Shown piece by piece: positions 1-9,193 of a stretch of 64,000 bases of DNA. Below the pieces are notes generated by a model. That model made no database searches. It saw only the letters and a program-made list of their open reading frames with translations, and was not told the DNA's origin. The stretch is from Pelomonas saccharophila_A. Lineage in GTDB: Bacteria > Pseudomonadota > Gammaproteobacteria > Burkholderiales > Burkholderiaceae_C. Numbering within the stretch: position 1 is the stretch's first letter; each line of letters opens with the position of its first letter. The stretch covers positions 310,001 to 374,000 of the forward strand of contig NZ_JAVDXU010000002.1 of the NCBI RefSeq assembly GCF_031458095.1, read 5' to 3'. The position numbers were made by a program, and so were the translations under genes.

Positions 1-1
1 C

Positions 2-553
2 ATGGCGGCGGCTTTCGACGACGTATTGAAGGAGCCGGTGCCGGATCGGCTGAAGGCTCTGCTGGCCGAACCCGCGGCCCAGGTGGTGGACCTGGGCGCC
101 GTGCGGGCGCAGCGGCGTGGCATGTCGAACTGGATGGCCTGGGGCGGCATGGCCGCGACGCTGGTGATGGGCACGCTGATCGGCATGCGGCTGACGCCCT
201 CGGGCGGCGGCGATGACCGGCTGGTCGCCGGCGGCGCCATTGCACAGGCCCTGGACCGCCAGCTCGCCAGCGCGCCCGGCGCCACGGTCGCCGTGCAGGT
301 CAGCTTCAAGGCCAGGGACGGCCGCTGGTGCCGCAGCTTCTCGACGGCCGCCTCGGCCGGCCTGGCCTGCCGCGAGGCCGATGGCGCCTGGGCCCTGCAG
401 CAGGTCGCGGCCACGAGCAGTGCCGGCAGCGGCATGCGCCAGGCCGCGAGCAGCCTGCCACCCTCGGTTCTTGCCGCCATCGACGCCACCATGGCCGGCG
501 AGGCGCTGAACGCCGAACAGGAGCGCAGCGCACGCGACGCCGGCTGGCGGTGA
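2..553 (+). CDS. Anti-sigma-factor-like membrane protein, 5'-truncated
   Basis: The frame is open to the left edge, so the visible 183 residues are probably the C-terminal part of a longer protein. One membrane segment lies at about residues 44-62 (MAWGGMAATLVMGTLIGMRL). It is preceded by a cytosolic stretch containing EPVPDRLKALL, a phrase common just before the membrane segment of ECF anti-sigma factors. A roughly 115-residue periplasmic tail follows. The usual N-terminal sigma-binding or zinc-finger part would lie outside the window. The assignment rests on architecture and that short phrase only. The cognate sigma gene would be expected just upstream. Confidence 0.55.
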   Translation: MAAAFDDVLKEPVPDRLKALLAEPAAQVVDLGAVRAQRRGMSNWMAWGGMAATLVMGTLIGMRLTPSGGGDDRLVAGGAIAQALDRQLASAPGATVAVQVSFKARDGRWCRSFSTAASAGLACREADGAWALQQVAATSSAGSGMRQAASSLPPSVLAAIDATMAGEALNAEQERSARDAGWR

Positions 554-604
554 GAGCCCCCACGCTGGGCTAGCATGGGGCGGCCAGCCACCCTTTGCCT
601 TCGC

Positions 605-2461
605 ATGCCCTGGCGAACCTCCGCAAGCCTGCTGCGCTTCAGGCGCTATCTGATCCTCGGCAACCTCGTCGTCCTGGCGATGGTCGTGCTGGTCGCATTG
701 CAGGTCGCCCATGCCAGCTACCAGACTCATGAGGCGCGGGCGCGCCAGAGCGCGGCCAATCTGGCGCAGACGCTCAGCCAGAGCGTGAGTGCGGGCCTGA
801 AGCTGGTGGACAACAGCCTGCAGACCACGCTGAAGCGTCTGGACGAATTGCAGGCCAGGGGCGTGGCGGACCCGCGCGAGCTGGCGCGCATCGCCGAGGA
901 GCAGCGCAGCCTCGTGCCCGCGGTGGACGCACTGCGCGTGACCGATGCCAGCGGCCTGGTGCTCAACCCCGGCGACAGGCCGGCCGTGTCCATGGCCGAC
1001 CGCGACTATTTCCAGGCGGCCAAGGCCGAGCCGACCAGGACCGTGGTGTCCGAGCCGGTGCGCGGCCGCCTCATCGGCGGCTGGGGCCTGGCCATCGCAC
1101 GCGCCCGCACGGCCGCCGACGGCAGCTTCCTGGGCGTGGTCTACGCCAGCATCAAGGCGGAACGCTTTCGCGACGACTTCAAGCGTGCCGATGTGGGGGC
1201 ACAAGGCGCCGTGACGCTGCGCTCGGGCTCGTTGCAGCTGATCGCGCGGCATTCGCTGCTGGACGCCAACCCCGAGGCCGGCACCGGCACGGCCAAGGTG
1301 TCCGACCAGCTGCGCGCCGCGCTGGCACACGACCCCAAGCGAGGCAGCTTCGTCACGCGCACGGTGCTGGACGGCATCGAACGCGTCACCGCCTACGAAG
1401 CCGTGCCCGACTACCCGATGCTGCTGCTGGTGGGCCTGGCCACCGACGACTTCTATACCGCCTGGCGCCGGGAAGTCGCCGTGCTGGCCGCGCTGATGCT
1501 GCTGCTGGAGGCGTTGCTGGTGGCCTTCTCGGTCTTCATCTACCGGGCCCAGGCCCGCCAGGTGAAGGAGCGCGGCCGCGTCGAACTGCTGGCCGCCGAG
1601 CGCGGCGCGCTGCTGGACAACGAGCTGATCGCCATGGTGAGGCTGCGCGACCGCCGCGAGGTCTGGCACAACGCCGCCCTGGCCCAGCTGTTCGGCTATG
1701 AGCCGGGCGAGCTGAGCGGCCAGCCATCGCGGCTGCTCTATCTGGACGACGAGTCCTATGCCCAGGTCGGCCGCGCCTACCAGCATCAACTGGAGACCCT
1801 GCGCAGCTATCGCACCCAGCTGCGCATGCGGCGCAAGGACGGCAGCGCGATCTGGATCGACCTGAGCGGCACTGCCCTGCCGGATGGCGAATCGCTGTGG
1901 CTGCTGCTGGACATCTCCGCCATCAAGCACAGCGAGGAGCAGGCCCGCCATCTGGCCTTCCACGACGTGCTGACCGGGCTGCCCAACCGGCATCTGCTGT
2001 TCGAGAGCCTGGCCTTCATGCTGCGTGATGCCGGGCGCAACGACCGCTGGCTGGCCATCTGCTATCTGGACCTGGACGGCTTCAAGGCCGTCAACGACAC
2101 CCGGGGCCACGATGCCGGCGACGCCGTGCTGCGCGCCGCGGCCGAGCGCCTGACCGCCAATGTGCGCATCAACGACGTGGTGGCGCGCATCGGCGGCGAC
2201 GAGTTCGTGCTGGTGCTCAACCAGCTGGGCGGACTCAGCGACGAGAGGCATGCGCTGAACCGGCTGCTGGACGCCTTCGAGGCGCCCTTCCCCCTGCCCG
2301 GCGGCGGCTCGGCCCAGGTGGGCATCAGCATCGGCGTGGCCATGTATCCGCGCCACGGCAAGGACGTCAACACGCTGATCACCCGCGCCGACCAGGCCAT
2401 GCTGGCCGGCAAGCGCGCCGGCAAGGGTCGCTGGGTGATGGTCGAGGACGAGCCGACCTAG
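605..2461 (+). CDS. Diguanylate cyclase with Cache sensor, PAS and GGDEF domains
   Basis: This membrane-anchored sensor probably makes cyclic di-GMP from two GTP. From the ATG at 605 it has 618 residues: a membrane segment at about 13-35, a periplasmic Cache-like region (phrases DRDYFQAA and VVSEPVRG), a second membrane segment near 295-315, a PAS domain (FGYEPGELSG), and a C-terminal GGDEF domain. The active-site GGDEF is intact at about 530-534. An RIND sequence ends five residues before it and matches the RxxD allosteric inhibition site. No EAL domain follows. An upstream in-frame ATG at 575 would add ten residues; neither start has a convincing ribosome site. The stop shares CTAG with the convergent gene. 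Confidence 0.9.
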   Translation: MPWRTSASLLRFRRYLILGNLVVLAMVVLVALQVAHASYQTHEARARQSAANLAQTLSQSVSAGLKLVDNSLQTTLKRLDELQARGVADPRELARIAEEQRSLVPAVDALRVTDASGLVLNPGDRPAVSMADRDYFQAAKAEPTRTVVSEPVRGRLIGGWGLAIARARTAADGSFLGVVYASIKAERFRDDFKRADVGAQGAVTLRSGSLQLIARHSLLDANPEAGTGTAKVSDQLRAALAHDPKRGSFVTRTVLDGIERVTAYEAVPDYPMLLLVGLATDDFYTAWRREVAVLAALMLLLEALLVAFSVFIYRAQARQVKERGRVELLAAERGALLDNELIAMVRLRDRREVWHNAALAQLFGYEPGELSGQPSRLLYLDDESYAQVGRAYQHQLETLRSYRTQLRMRRKDGSAIWIDLSGTALPDGESLWLLLDISAIKHSEEQARHLAFHDVLTGLPNRHLLFESLAFMLRDAGRNDRWLAICYLDLDGFKAVNDTRGHDAGDAVLRAAAERLTANVRINDVVARIGGDEFVLVLNQLGGLSDERHALNRLLDAFEAPFPLPGGGSAQVGISIGVAMYPRHGKDVNTLITRADQAMLAGKRAGKGRWVMVEDEPT

Positions 2462-2757
2462 GCCTGGGTCAACGCGACGAAATGCTCCATGCTCGGCGGG
2501 CTGGCGAAGAAGCCGCCGATATGGCTGCGCCAGACCGCGAACAGCGGCCCGTTGCGGAAGCCCTGCATATGGTCTTCCAGCGTCTGCCATTCGACGAGCA
2601 GCACATAACGCTCGGGCGACTCGAGGCCGCGCTGCACGCTGGCACGGATGAAGCCGGGCGACTGCGACAGCGCGGTCGCTATGCCCAGCTTGAGAGCGGC
2701 TTCAAAGGCGGCCTGCTGGCCGGGCTGGATGCGGAAGTCGGCGATTTCGAGAATCAT
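2458..2757 (-). CDS. Antibiotic biosynthesis monooxygenase (ABM) family protein
   Basis: A 99-residue protein of the dimeric alpha-beta ferredoxin-like ABM fold. Visible family features are the N-terminal strand MILEIADFRI, the phrase SPGFIRASVQRGLESPERY and the strand YVLLVEWQTLEDH. Members range from quinol monooxygenases to haem-degrading enzymes and proteins of unknown role, so no substrate can be named. A GTG at 2772, directly after the upstream VOC stop, would add five residues; the ATG is preferred because it starts the conserved first strand. It is the last gene of a leftward HTH-VOC-ABM set and overlaps the diguanylate cyclase stop at CTAG. Confidence 0.75.
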   Translation of the reverse strand: MILEIADFRIQPGQQAAFEAALKLGIATALSQSPGFIRASVQRGLESPERYVLLVEWQTLEDHMQGFRNGPLFAVWRSHIGGFFASPPSMEHFVALTQA

Positions 2758-2772
2758 GCGCCGCAGTGTCAC

Positions 2773-3126
2773 TCAGCCGTGCTTCTGCACCAGACCGAAG
2801 GGTTGTCCGAGCGGGTCCAGCAGCACGGCCATCACGTCGCCATCGGGCAGGGCCGTGACGGGCACGATGACCTGGGCGCCCTCGGCGGCCGCGGCGGCAA
2901 CACAGACTGCCACGTCGGGCACCGTCATGAAGAGCTGCACGCCGCCCGGCGCGCCCGGTGGCAGGGGCCAGATGCCGCCGCGGATGCCGCCCGGCGCGGC
3001 CGCCACCTCGCGGTAGCCCATGGCGTTGTCGGCGCTGATCTGCCAGCCGAAGACGCGGCCGTAGAAGCTGGCGGTGCGAGCCGGGTCGGTGCTGAGGACC
3101 TGCCAGTGGGTGACGGGTGCATTCAT
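2773..3126 (-). CDS. VOC (glyoxalase/bleomycin resistance) family protein
   Basis: A 117-residue single-domain vicinal oxygen chelate protein. It shows the paired beta-alpha-beta-beta-beta repeats: WQVLSTDPARTASFYGRVFGW at the N-terminus and VQLFMTVPDVAVCVAAAAAEGA in the second half, then VLLDPLGQPFGL. It resembles the subgroup often annotated as lactoylglutathione lyase-like, but the substrate is unknown. Its start codon overlaps the stop of the upstream HTH gene by ATGA, indicating translational coupling. The ABM gene follows immediately, so the three probably form one leftward operon. Confidence 0.8.
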   Translation of the reverse strand: MNAPVTHWQVLSTDPARTASFYGRVFGWQISADNAMGYREVAAAPGGIRGGIWPLPPGAPGGVQLFMTVPDVAVCVAAAAAEGAQVIVPVTALPDGDVMAVLLDPLGQPFGLVQKHG

Positions 3127-3536
3127 CGCGAAGGGCTTTCGGTGGGAGGTTGAAGTTGCCAGGCGCCACGGCTGCGCATGATGAGGACGCGGTCGACCAG
3201 CAGGCGCTGCAGAGCGACGTTGACGGCATCCAGCGGCAGGCCGGTCATAGCCGCCAGCCAGCGCGAGTCGGGCCGGAAGTCGCGCCGCGTGATGGCGCGG
3301 CAGACGCCCCGGCGCGCCTCGGCCAGGCTGAGCTGCTGGATGTCGGCATCGGACAGACCCAGGCGCCGGCCCAGGCGCTGCACGCAGCGACTGGTGGCGA
3401 TGGTGCGGCCGGCCAGCAGCCGGGTCAGCGTCGCATGGTGCACGCCCAGCGACTGCGCCAAGGCCCGCAGCGAATAGGCCGGATTGACGGCGCGGCGGCG
3501 GGCCAGGGTGTCGGCGAGCAGGGTGTGCAGGACCAT
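3123..3536 (-). CDS. Small helix-turn-helix regulator
   Basis: A 137-residue protein with a lambda-repressor-like helix-turn-helix near residues 22-45 (SLRALAQSLGVHHATLTRLLAG). A second segment near 85-125 (DSRWLAAMTGLPLDAVNVALQRLL) looks like a winged-helix or second DNA-binding element. I do not recognise a characterised homologue. Its stop overlaps the VOC start by four bases, so it probably controls its own VOC-ABM operon. The start is the first in-frame ATG after a stop-bounded upstream region. Confidence 0.6.
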   Translation of the reverse strand: MVLHTLLADTLARRRAVNPAYSLRALAQSLGVHHATLTRLLAGRTIATSRCVQRLGRRLGLSDADIQQLSLAEARRGVCRAITRRDFRPDSRWLAAMTGLPLDAVNVALQRLLVDRVLIMRSRGAWQLQPPTESPSR

Positions 3537-3595
3537 GGCGCCAGCTTAAGTGCGGGCCGACTCAGCCTCGCGCACAAACTGGTGCGATCCCCCGA

Positions 3596-4033
3596 TCAGG
3601 GTTCCGGGATGCGGCTGATCTGCACGCTGACGATCTTCCAGGCCCCGCCGCGCTTCACATAGATGTCGATATAGCGGTAATGGCTCTTGAAAGCCTCGCC
3701 CTGGTATTTGCCCGTCATACGCGTGCGGCCGCTGAGCAGGGCGGTGTCGCCGTAGACGCGCACCTCGAAGTCCTCGACGGTGTAGGGGTCGATGACGAGG
3801 TCGGGCGACATCAGGCCATCGACAAAGCTGGCCTTGGTCTCGAGGTTGCCGCGGCCGTCGATCTGGCGGAAGTCGCTCGCCATATTGGCCTCGATGGCGG
3901 CGCGGTCCTTCTTGACGATGGCCTGGTCCCAGGCGTCGGCCTGGGCCTTGAGCTGAGCCACCAGCTTGGGCGGCGGCGCGGCGTGAGCCAGCGCCCCCAC
4001 CGCCAGCGACGCCACCAGCAGTGCGCGGCGCAT
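3596..4033 (-). CDS. Secreted NTF2-like (SnoaL/DUF4440-type) protein
   Basis: A 145-residue precursor with a signal peptide (MRRALLVASLAVGALAHA, cleavage after about residue 19) and one NTF2-like cone-shaped domain. Typical family phrases are KAQADAWDQAIVKKDRAAIEANMASDF and the C-terminal GGAWKIVSVQISRI. Such periplasmic NTF2-like proteins may be small-molecule binders or enzymes; no function can be inferred. The frame continues open upstream into the repeat element at 4043, but the signal peptide and the repeat boundary both favour the ATG at 4033. Confidence 0.75.
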   Translation of the reverse strand: MRRALLVASLAVGALAHAAPPPKLVAQLKAQADAWDQAIVKKDRAAIEANMASDFRQIDGRGNLETKASFVDGLMSPDLVIDPYTVEDFEVRVYGDTALLSGRTRMTGKYQGEAFKSHYRYIDIYVKRGGAWKIVSVQISRIPEP

Positions 4034-4042
4034 GAATCCTGC

Positions 4043-4260
4043 GGGCCGAGCGCTGGGCCGCTCCCGAGCCGGCCCGCTCTGGCGATGTGCATGCGGCTTG
4101 ATGCCGCATGCATCGCCGTCCCCTCGGGGGCTGAGGCCGGACACGGCAAGTCCTGTGGACTTGTCCTGCCTGCCGAAGAGCAGCCGCTCTGGCGGCTGCG
4201 CGGTCTGCAAGACCGACCAGGCATGCCCGCGTTCAGCGCGGCGGGACTGGGCGAGGGGCT
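4043..4260 (-). repeat. Structured intergenic repeat element, copy 1 (longest)
   Basis: First of three related intergenic elements (others at 29174 and 38680). Read on the + strand it opens with a conserved 34-nt block (GGGCCGAGCGCTGGGCC, then GCTCCCGAGCCGGCCCG). A hairpin at 4081-4117 follows (arms GGCGATG..CATGCGGC and GCCGCATGCATCGCC), then a CCCCTCGGGG hairpin, and it closes with GACTGGGCGAGGGGCT. Compared with the other copies it carries about 85 extra bases near 4131-4210 that form two more small hairpins. Its right end is 3 nt past the stop codon of the leftward TetR-type gene, so in that transcript it lies in the 3' untranslated region. Confidence 0.8.
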
Positions 4261-4263
4261 CCC

Positions 4264-4896
4264 TCATGGCTTGAGGCTGCGCCAGATCAGACTCGTGATC
4301 AGTTCGCGCGCGCACTCGAAGTCCGCGTCGTCCAAGGCTGGCTTGCCCATGTAGAGGGAGAACTGCGGGGCCAGGTCGGCATAGGCCTGGGTGGACGACC
4401 AGATCAGGAACATCAGATGGGTGAAGTCCACACGCCGGATCAGGCCCTCATCGGCCCAGCCCTCGAACCGGTTCACGTCTGCGTGCAGCAGCGGCATGAC
4501 CCGGACCTTGAGCACGTCCTGGTAGCGGGGTGCGCCGGCCATGATCTCGCGGGTGAAGACGGCGTTGCCGCTGGCCCGGTCGCGGCTGAAGCGCAGCTTG
4601 ACCGCCACATAGGTCTGGATGGCCGCCTCGGGCTCGTCGGCCTCGGCGATGGCCGTCATATTGGCCATCCACTCGCCCATCACGCTGTCCAGCACGGCGC
4701 GGTAGAGCTCCTCCTTGCTGGGCCAGTGGTAGAGCAGGTTCTGGCGCGACAGATCGAGCACGGCGGCGATGCTGTCGAGGCTGACCCCCTCGAACCCGTA
4801 GCGGGCAAACTGGCGTTCGGCTTCGGCGAGGATGGCCTCCTGCTTGCGCAGGGTGGCGGCGCGCGGGGTGCGCGTCACGGTCACGGGATCGGTCAT
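4264..4896 (-). CDS. RutR-like TetR family transcriptional regulator
   Basis: A 210-residue regulator with an N-terminal TetR-type helix-turn-helix (AILAEAERQFARYGFEGVSL, then DSIAAVLDLSRQNLLYHWPSKEELY). The C-terminal domain has the RutR/YcdC-like signature (NAVFTREIMAGAPRYQDVL). RutR of E. coli senses uracil and represses pyrimidine degradation. This gene is divergent from preT-preA, so the same role is likely here. The frame is open for 81 more codons upstream, but those residues are low-complexity and cross the shared promoter; the ATG at 4896 begins the recognisable protein. Repeat copy 1 follows the stop within 3 nt. Confidence 0.85.
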   Translation of the reverse strand: MTDPVTVTRTPRAATLRKQEAILAEAERQFARYGFEGVSLDSIAAVLDLSRQNLLYHWPSKEELYRAVLDSVMGEWMANMTAIAEADEPEAAIQTYVAVKLRFSRDRASGNAVFTREIMAGAPRYQDVLKVRVMPLLHADVNRFEGWADEGLIRRVDFTHLMFLIWSSTQAYADLAPQFSLYMGKPALDDADFECARELITSLIWRSLKP

Positions 4897-4939
4897 GCGG
4901 CGGATTTTGACGGGCTGCACCAAGCCGGCCCTGCGGGTT

Positions 4940-4955
4940 TTTACGTCTAGGTCAA
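4940..4955. promoter_or_regulatory. Candidate RutR-type operator
   Basis: TTTACGTCTAGGTCAA is an imperfect 16-bp palindrome (five of seven pairs) whose right half, AGGTCAA, is close to the RutR half-site TGGTCAA. It sits between the divergent regulator gene and preT, overlapping an AT-rich stretch that is unusual for this window. The position suits repression of both directions. The match to the known RutR palindrome is partial, so this is a candidate only. Confidence 0.4.
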
Positions 4956-4957
4956 TT

Positions 4958-4986
4958 TTTACAGGGTAGTAATGTTTGGGGGTTAT
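4958..4986 (+). promoter_or_regulatory. Possible sigma-70 promoter of the pyrimidine operon
   Basis: TTTACA (4958-4963) is a good -35 element. After a 17-nt spacer, GGTTAT (4981-4986) is a weak -10 element. The predicted start would fall near 4993, only about ten bases before the GTG start of preT, giving a very short leader that still contains GGAGAAG. The local AT-richness supports a promoter here, but the exact hexamers are uncertain. Confidence 0.3.
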
Positions 4987-5003
4987 CCACTTGGAGAAGA
5001 CCC

Positions 5004-6350
5004 GTGGACCTTGCCGACTTGAAATCCGGCCGTCTCGGCGCCGCCGACTACGCCCAGAATTTTGCCGACGGCCACCCGCCGTTGAACCGCACCCAGGCCC
5101 TGATCGAGGCCGAGCGTTGCTACTACTGCTATGACGCACCCTGCCAGACGGCCTGTCCGACCGGCATCGACATCCCGAGCTTCATCCAGCGCGTGGCCCA
5201 GGACAACGTCCGCGGCGCGGCCGAAGCCATCCTGACGGCCAACCCGCTGGGCGGCATGTGCGCCCGCGTCTGCCCCACCGAGGTGCTGTGCGAGCAGGCC
5301 TGCGTGCGCAACACCAACGAGAGCAAGCCGGTCGAGATCGGCCTGCTGCAGCGCTTCGCGGTGGAGGGTCACTTCGCCAATCCGGGAGCCAAGCCGCTGT
5401 TCGAGCGCGCCGCGCTCACGGGCAAGCGCATCGCCGTCGTCGGCGCCGGCCCGGCCGGCCTGGCCGCCGCCCATGGCCTGGCGCGGCGCGGGCACGACGT
5501 GACGCTGTTCGACGCCAATGCCAAGCTCGGCGGCCTCAATGAATACGGCCTGGCCACCTACAAGGTCGCCGGCGGCTTCGCGCAGAAGGAGGTCGACTGG
5601 CTGTTGAGCATCGGCGGCATCAGCCCGAAGCTGGACTGTCGACTCGGCCGCGACATCACCCTCGACGGCCTGCTTGCTGAATACGACGCGGTCTTCCTCG
5701 GCCTGGGCCTGGCCGGCGTCAATGCACTGGGCATTGCCGAGCCCGAGCTGCCCGGCCTGCGCGACGCGGTGGACTTCATCGCCGAGCTGCGCCAGAGCGC
5801 CCCCGAGATCGTGGCGGTGGGGCGAAGGGTCGTCGTCATCGGCGGCGGCATGACGGCGGTGGATGCCGCCGTGCAGAGCCGGCTGCTGGGCGCCGAGCAG
5901 GTGACCATGGTCTACCGCCGCGGCCCCGAAGGCCTGTCGGCCTCCGAGTACGAGCAGCACTGGGCCCAGACCCATGGCGTGACGCTGCGCTGCTGGGCCC
6001 GGCCCCTGTCCGTCGAAGCGGCGGGCGGCGTGCTGCGCGGCATGCGCTTCGCCGCGACAAAGCTGGAGGGCGGCAAGCTGGTCGACACCGGCGAGCAGTT
6101 CTTCCTGGAAGCCGACATGGTGCTGCGCGCCATCGGCCAGACCTATGAGGCTGCACCGGCCGGCGCGGCCATCGAGCTGCAGGGCGGCCGCATCAAGACC
6201 GACGCGCAGTTCCGCACCAGCGTCGCCCGCGTTTGGGCCGGCGGCGACTGCCGCCACGGCGGCCGCGACCTGACGGTGGAAGCCGTCGAGCACGGCAAGC
6301 GCGCCGCGGAATCCATTCACGCTGAACTGACGGGGGTGGCCCATGGCTGA
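5004..6350 (+). CDS. preT: NAD-dependent dihydropyrimidine dehydrogenase subunit PreT
   Basis: PreT is the flavin/NAD subunit that passes electrons to PreA for reduction of uracil and thymine to 5,6-dihydropyrimidines, the first step of the reductive pathway. The 448-residue protein has an N-terminal Fe-S region with two cysteine groups (C39, C42, C47, C51 and C86, C90, C96, C100). An FAD-binding GxGxxG motif is at 147-152 (VVGAGPAGLAAAHGL), and a second nucleotide-binding motif is near 276-283 (VVVIGGGMTAVDAA). Translation starts at GTG with the strong ribosome site GGAGAAG (4993-4999). The 3' end overlaps preA by 8 nt, consistent with equal synthesis of the two subunits. Confidence 0.95.
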   Translation: MDLADLKSGRLGAADYAQNFADGHPPLNRTQALIEAERCYYCYDAPCQTACPTGIDIPSFIQRVAQDNVRGAAEAILTANPLGGMCARVCPTEVLCEQACVRNTNESKPVEIGLLQRFAVEGHFANPGAKPLFERAALTGKRIAVVGAGPAGLAAAHGLARRGHDVTLFDANAKLGGLNEYGLATYKVAGGFAQKEVDWLLSIGGISPKLDCRLGRDITLDGLLAEYDAVFLGLGLAGVNALGIAEPELPGLRDAVDFIAELRQSAPEIVAVGRRVVVIGGGMTAVDAAVQSRLLGAEQVTMVYRRGPEGLSASEYEQHWAQTHGVTLRCWARPLSVEAAGGVLRGMRFAATKLEGGKLVDTGEQFFLEADMVLRAIGQTYEAAPAGAAIELQGGRIKTDAQFRTSVARVWAGGDCRHGGRDLTVEAVEHGKRAAESIHAELTGVAHG

Positions 6351-7662
6351 CCTGAGCACCAACTTCCTGGGCATCAAGAGCCCTAACCCCTTCTGGCTCG
6401 CGTCGGCCCCGCCGACCGACAAGGAAGTCAATGTGCGCCGCGCCTTCGAAGCCGGCTGGGGCGGCGTGGTCTGGAAGACGCTGGGCGAGGACCCGCCGGT
6501 CGTCAACGTCAACGGCCCGCGCTATGCCACGCTGTGGAGCCAGGACCGCCGCGTCATCGGCTTCAACAACATCGAGCTGATCTCGGACCGGCCGCTGCAG
6601 ACCAATCTCGACGAGATCAAACGCGTGAAGCGCGACTTCCCGGACCGGGCCATGGTCGTGTCGCTGATGGTGCCGGTCAACGAGCCGGCCTGGAAGGCGA
6701 TTCTCGAGCGCGTGGCCGACACCGGCGCCGATGCGGTCGAGCTGAACTTCGGCTGCCCCCACGGCATGAGCGAGCGCGGCATGGGCTCGGCCGTCGGCCA
6801 GGTGCCGGAATACATCCAGCAGGTGACGGAGTGGTGCAAGAAGCACACGAAGATGCCCGTCATCGTGAAGCTGACGCCCAACATCACCGATGTGCGTTTC
6901 CCGGCCCGCGCGGCCAAGAACGGCGGCGCCGATGCGGTCAGCCTCATCAACACCATCAACTCGGTGATGGGCGTGGACCTGGACCGCATGACCATGAGCC
7001 CCGTCACCGACGGCCTGGGCTCACACGGCGGCTATTGCGGCCAGGCCGTCAAGCCCATCGCGCTGAACATGGTGGCCGAGATCGCGCGTGACCAAGCCAC
7101 CGCCGGCCTGCCCATCAGCGGCATCGGCGGCATCACCACCTGGCGCGATGCGGCCGAGTTCATTGCCATGGGCTGCGGCACGGTGCAGGTCTGCACGGCC
7201 GCCATGGTCTATGGCTTCAAGATCGTGCAGGACATGTGCTCGGGACTGAACACCTTCATGGACGAGAAGGGCTACAAGAGCATTGTCGACTTCCAGGGCC
7301 GCGCCGTGCCGACGGTGAAGAACTGGAACCAGCTCAACCTGAACTACGTCGAGAAGGCCGTCATCGACCAAGGGACATGCATCAAGTGCGGCCGCTGTCA
7401 CGTCGTCTGCGAGGACACCTCTCACCAGGCCATCTTCGCCACCAAGAACGGCCAGCGCCATTTCGAGGTCAATGACGCGGAATGCGTCGGTTGCAATCTC
7501 TGCGTGTCGATCTGCCCCGTCCCTGGCACCATCTCCATGCGCGCACTGCAACCGGGCGAGACCGATGCGCGCACGGGCCGCGTCATCGACGGCAGCTATG
7601 CGAACTGGACCACGCACCCCAACAATCCCATGGCTTCCAATCCTGGAACGGGCTGCGCTTGA
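6343..7662 (+). CDS. preA: NAD-dependent dihydropyrimidine dehydrogenase subunit PreA
   Basis: PreA is the FMN-containing catalytic subunit that reduces the 5,6 double bond of uracil and thymine. The 439-residue protein has a dihydroorotate dehydrogenase-like barrel. Visible motifs are NFGCPHGMSERGMGSAVGQ with the family's catalytic-loop cysteine, and the FMN-phosphate region GIGGITTWRDAAEF. Two C-terminal 4Fe-4S motifs follow, at C346-C349-C352-C356 and C381-C384-C387-C391. Length and domain order match the family. It overlaps preT by 8 nt and lies 10 nt ahead of mmsA. Confidence 0.96.
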   Translation: MADLSTNFLGIKSPNPFWLASAPPTDKEVNVRRAFEAGWGGVVWKTLGEDPPVVNVNGPRYATLWSQDRRVIGFNNIELISDRPLQTNLDEIKRVKRDFPDRAMVVSLMVPVNEPAWKAILERVADTGADAVELNFGCPHGMSERGMGSAVGQVPEYIQQVTEWCKKHTKMPVIVKLTPNITDVRFPARAAKNGGADAVSLINTINSVMGVDLDRMTMSPVTDGLGSHGGYCGQAVKPIALNMVAEIARDQATAGLPISGIGGITTWRDAAEFIAMGCGTVQVCTAAMVYGFKIVQDMCSGLNTFMDEKGYKSIVDFQGRAVPTVKNWNQLNLNYVEKAVIDQGTCIKCGRCHVVCEDTSHQAIFATKNGQRHFEVNDAECVGCNLCVSICPVPGTISMRALQPGETDARTGRVIDGSYANWTTHPNNPMASNPGTGCA

Positions 7663-7672
7663 AGGACACGTC

Positions 7673-9172
<1,500 letters not shown>

Positions 9173-9193
9173 CCACGAAGGAAGCACGACGCC

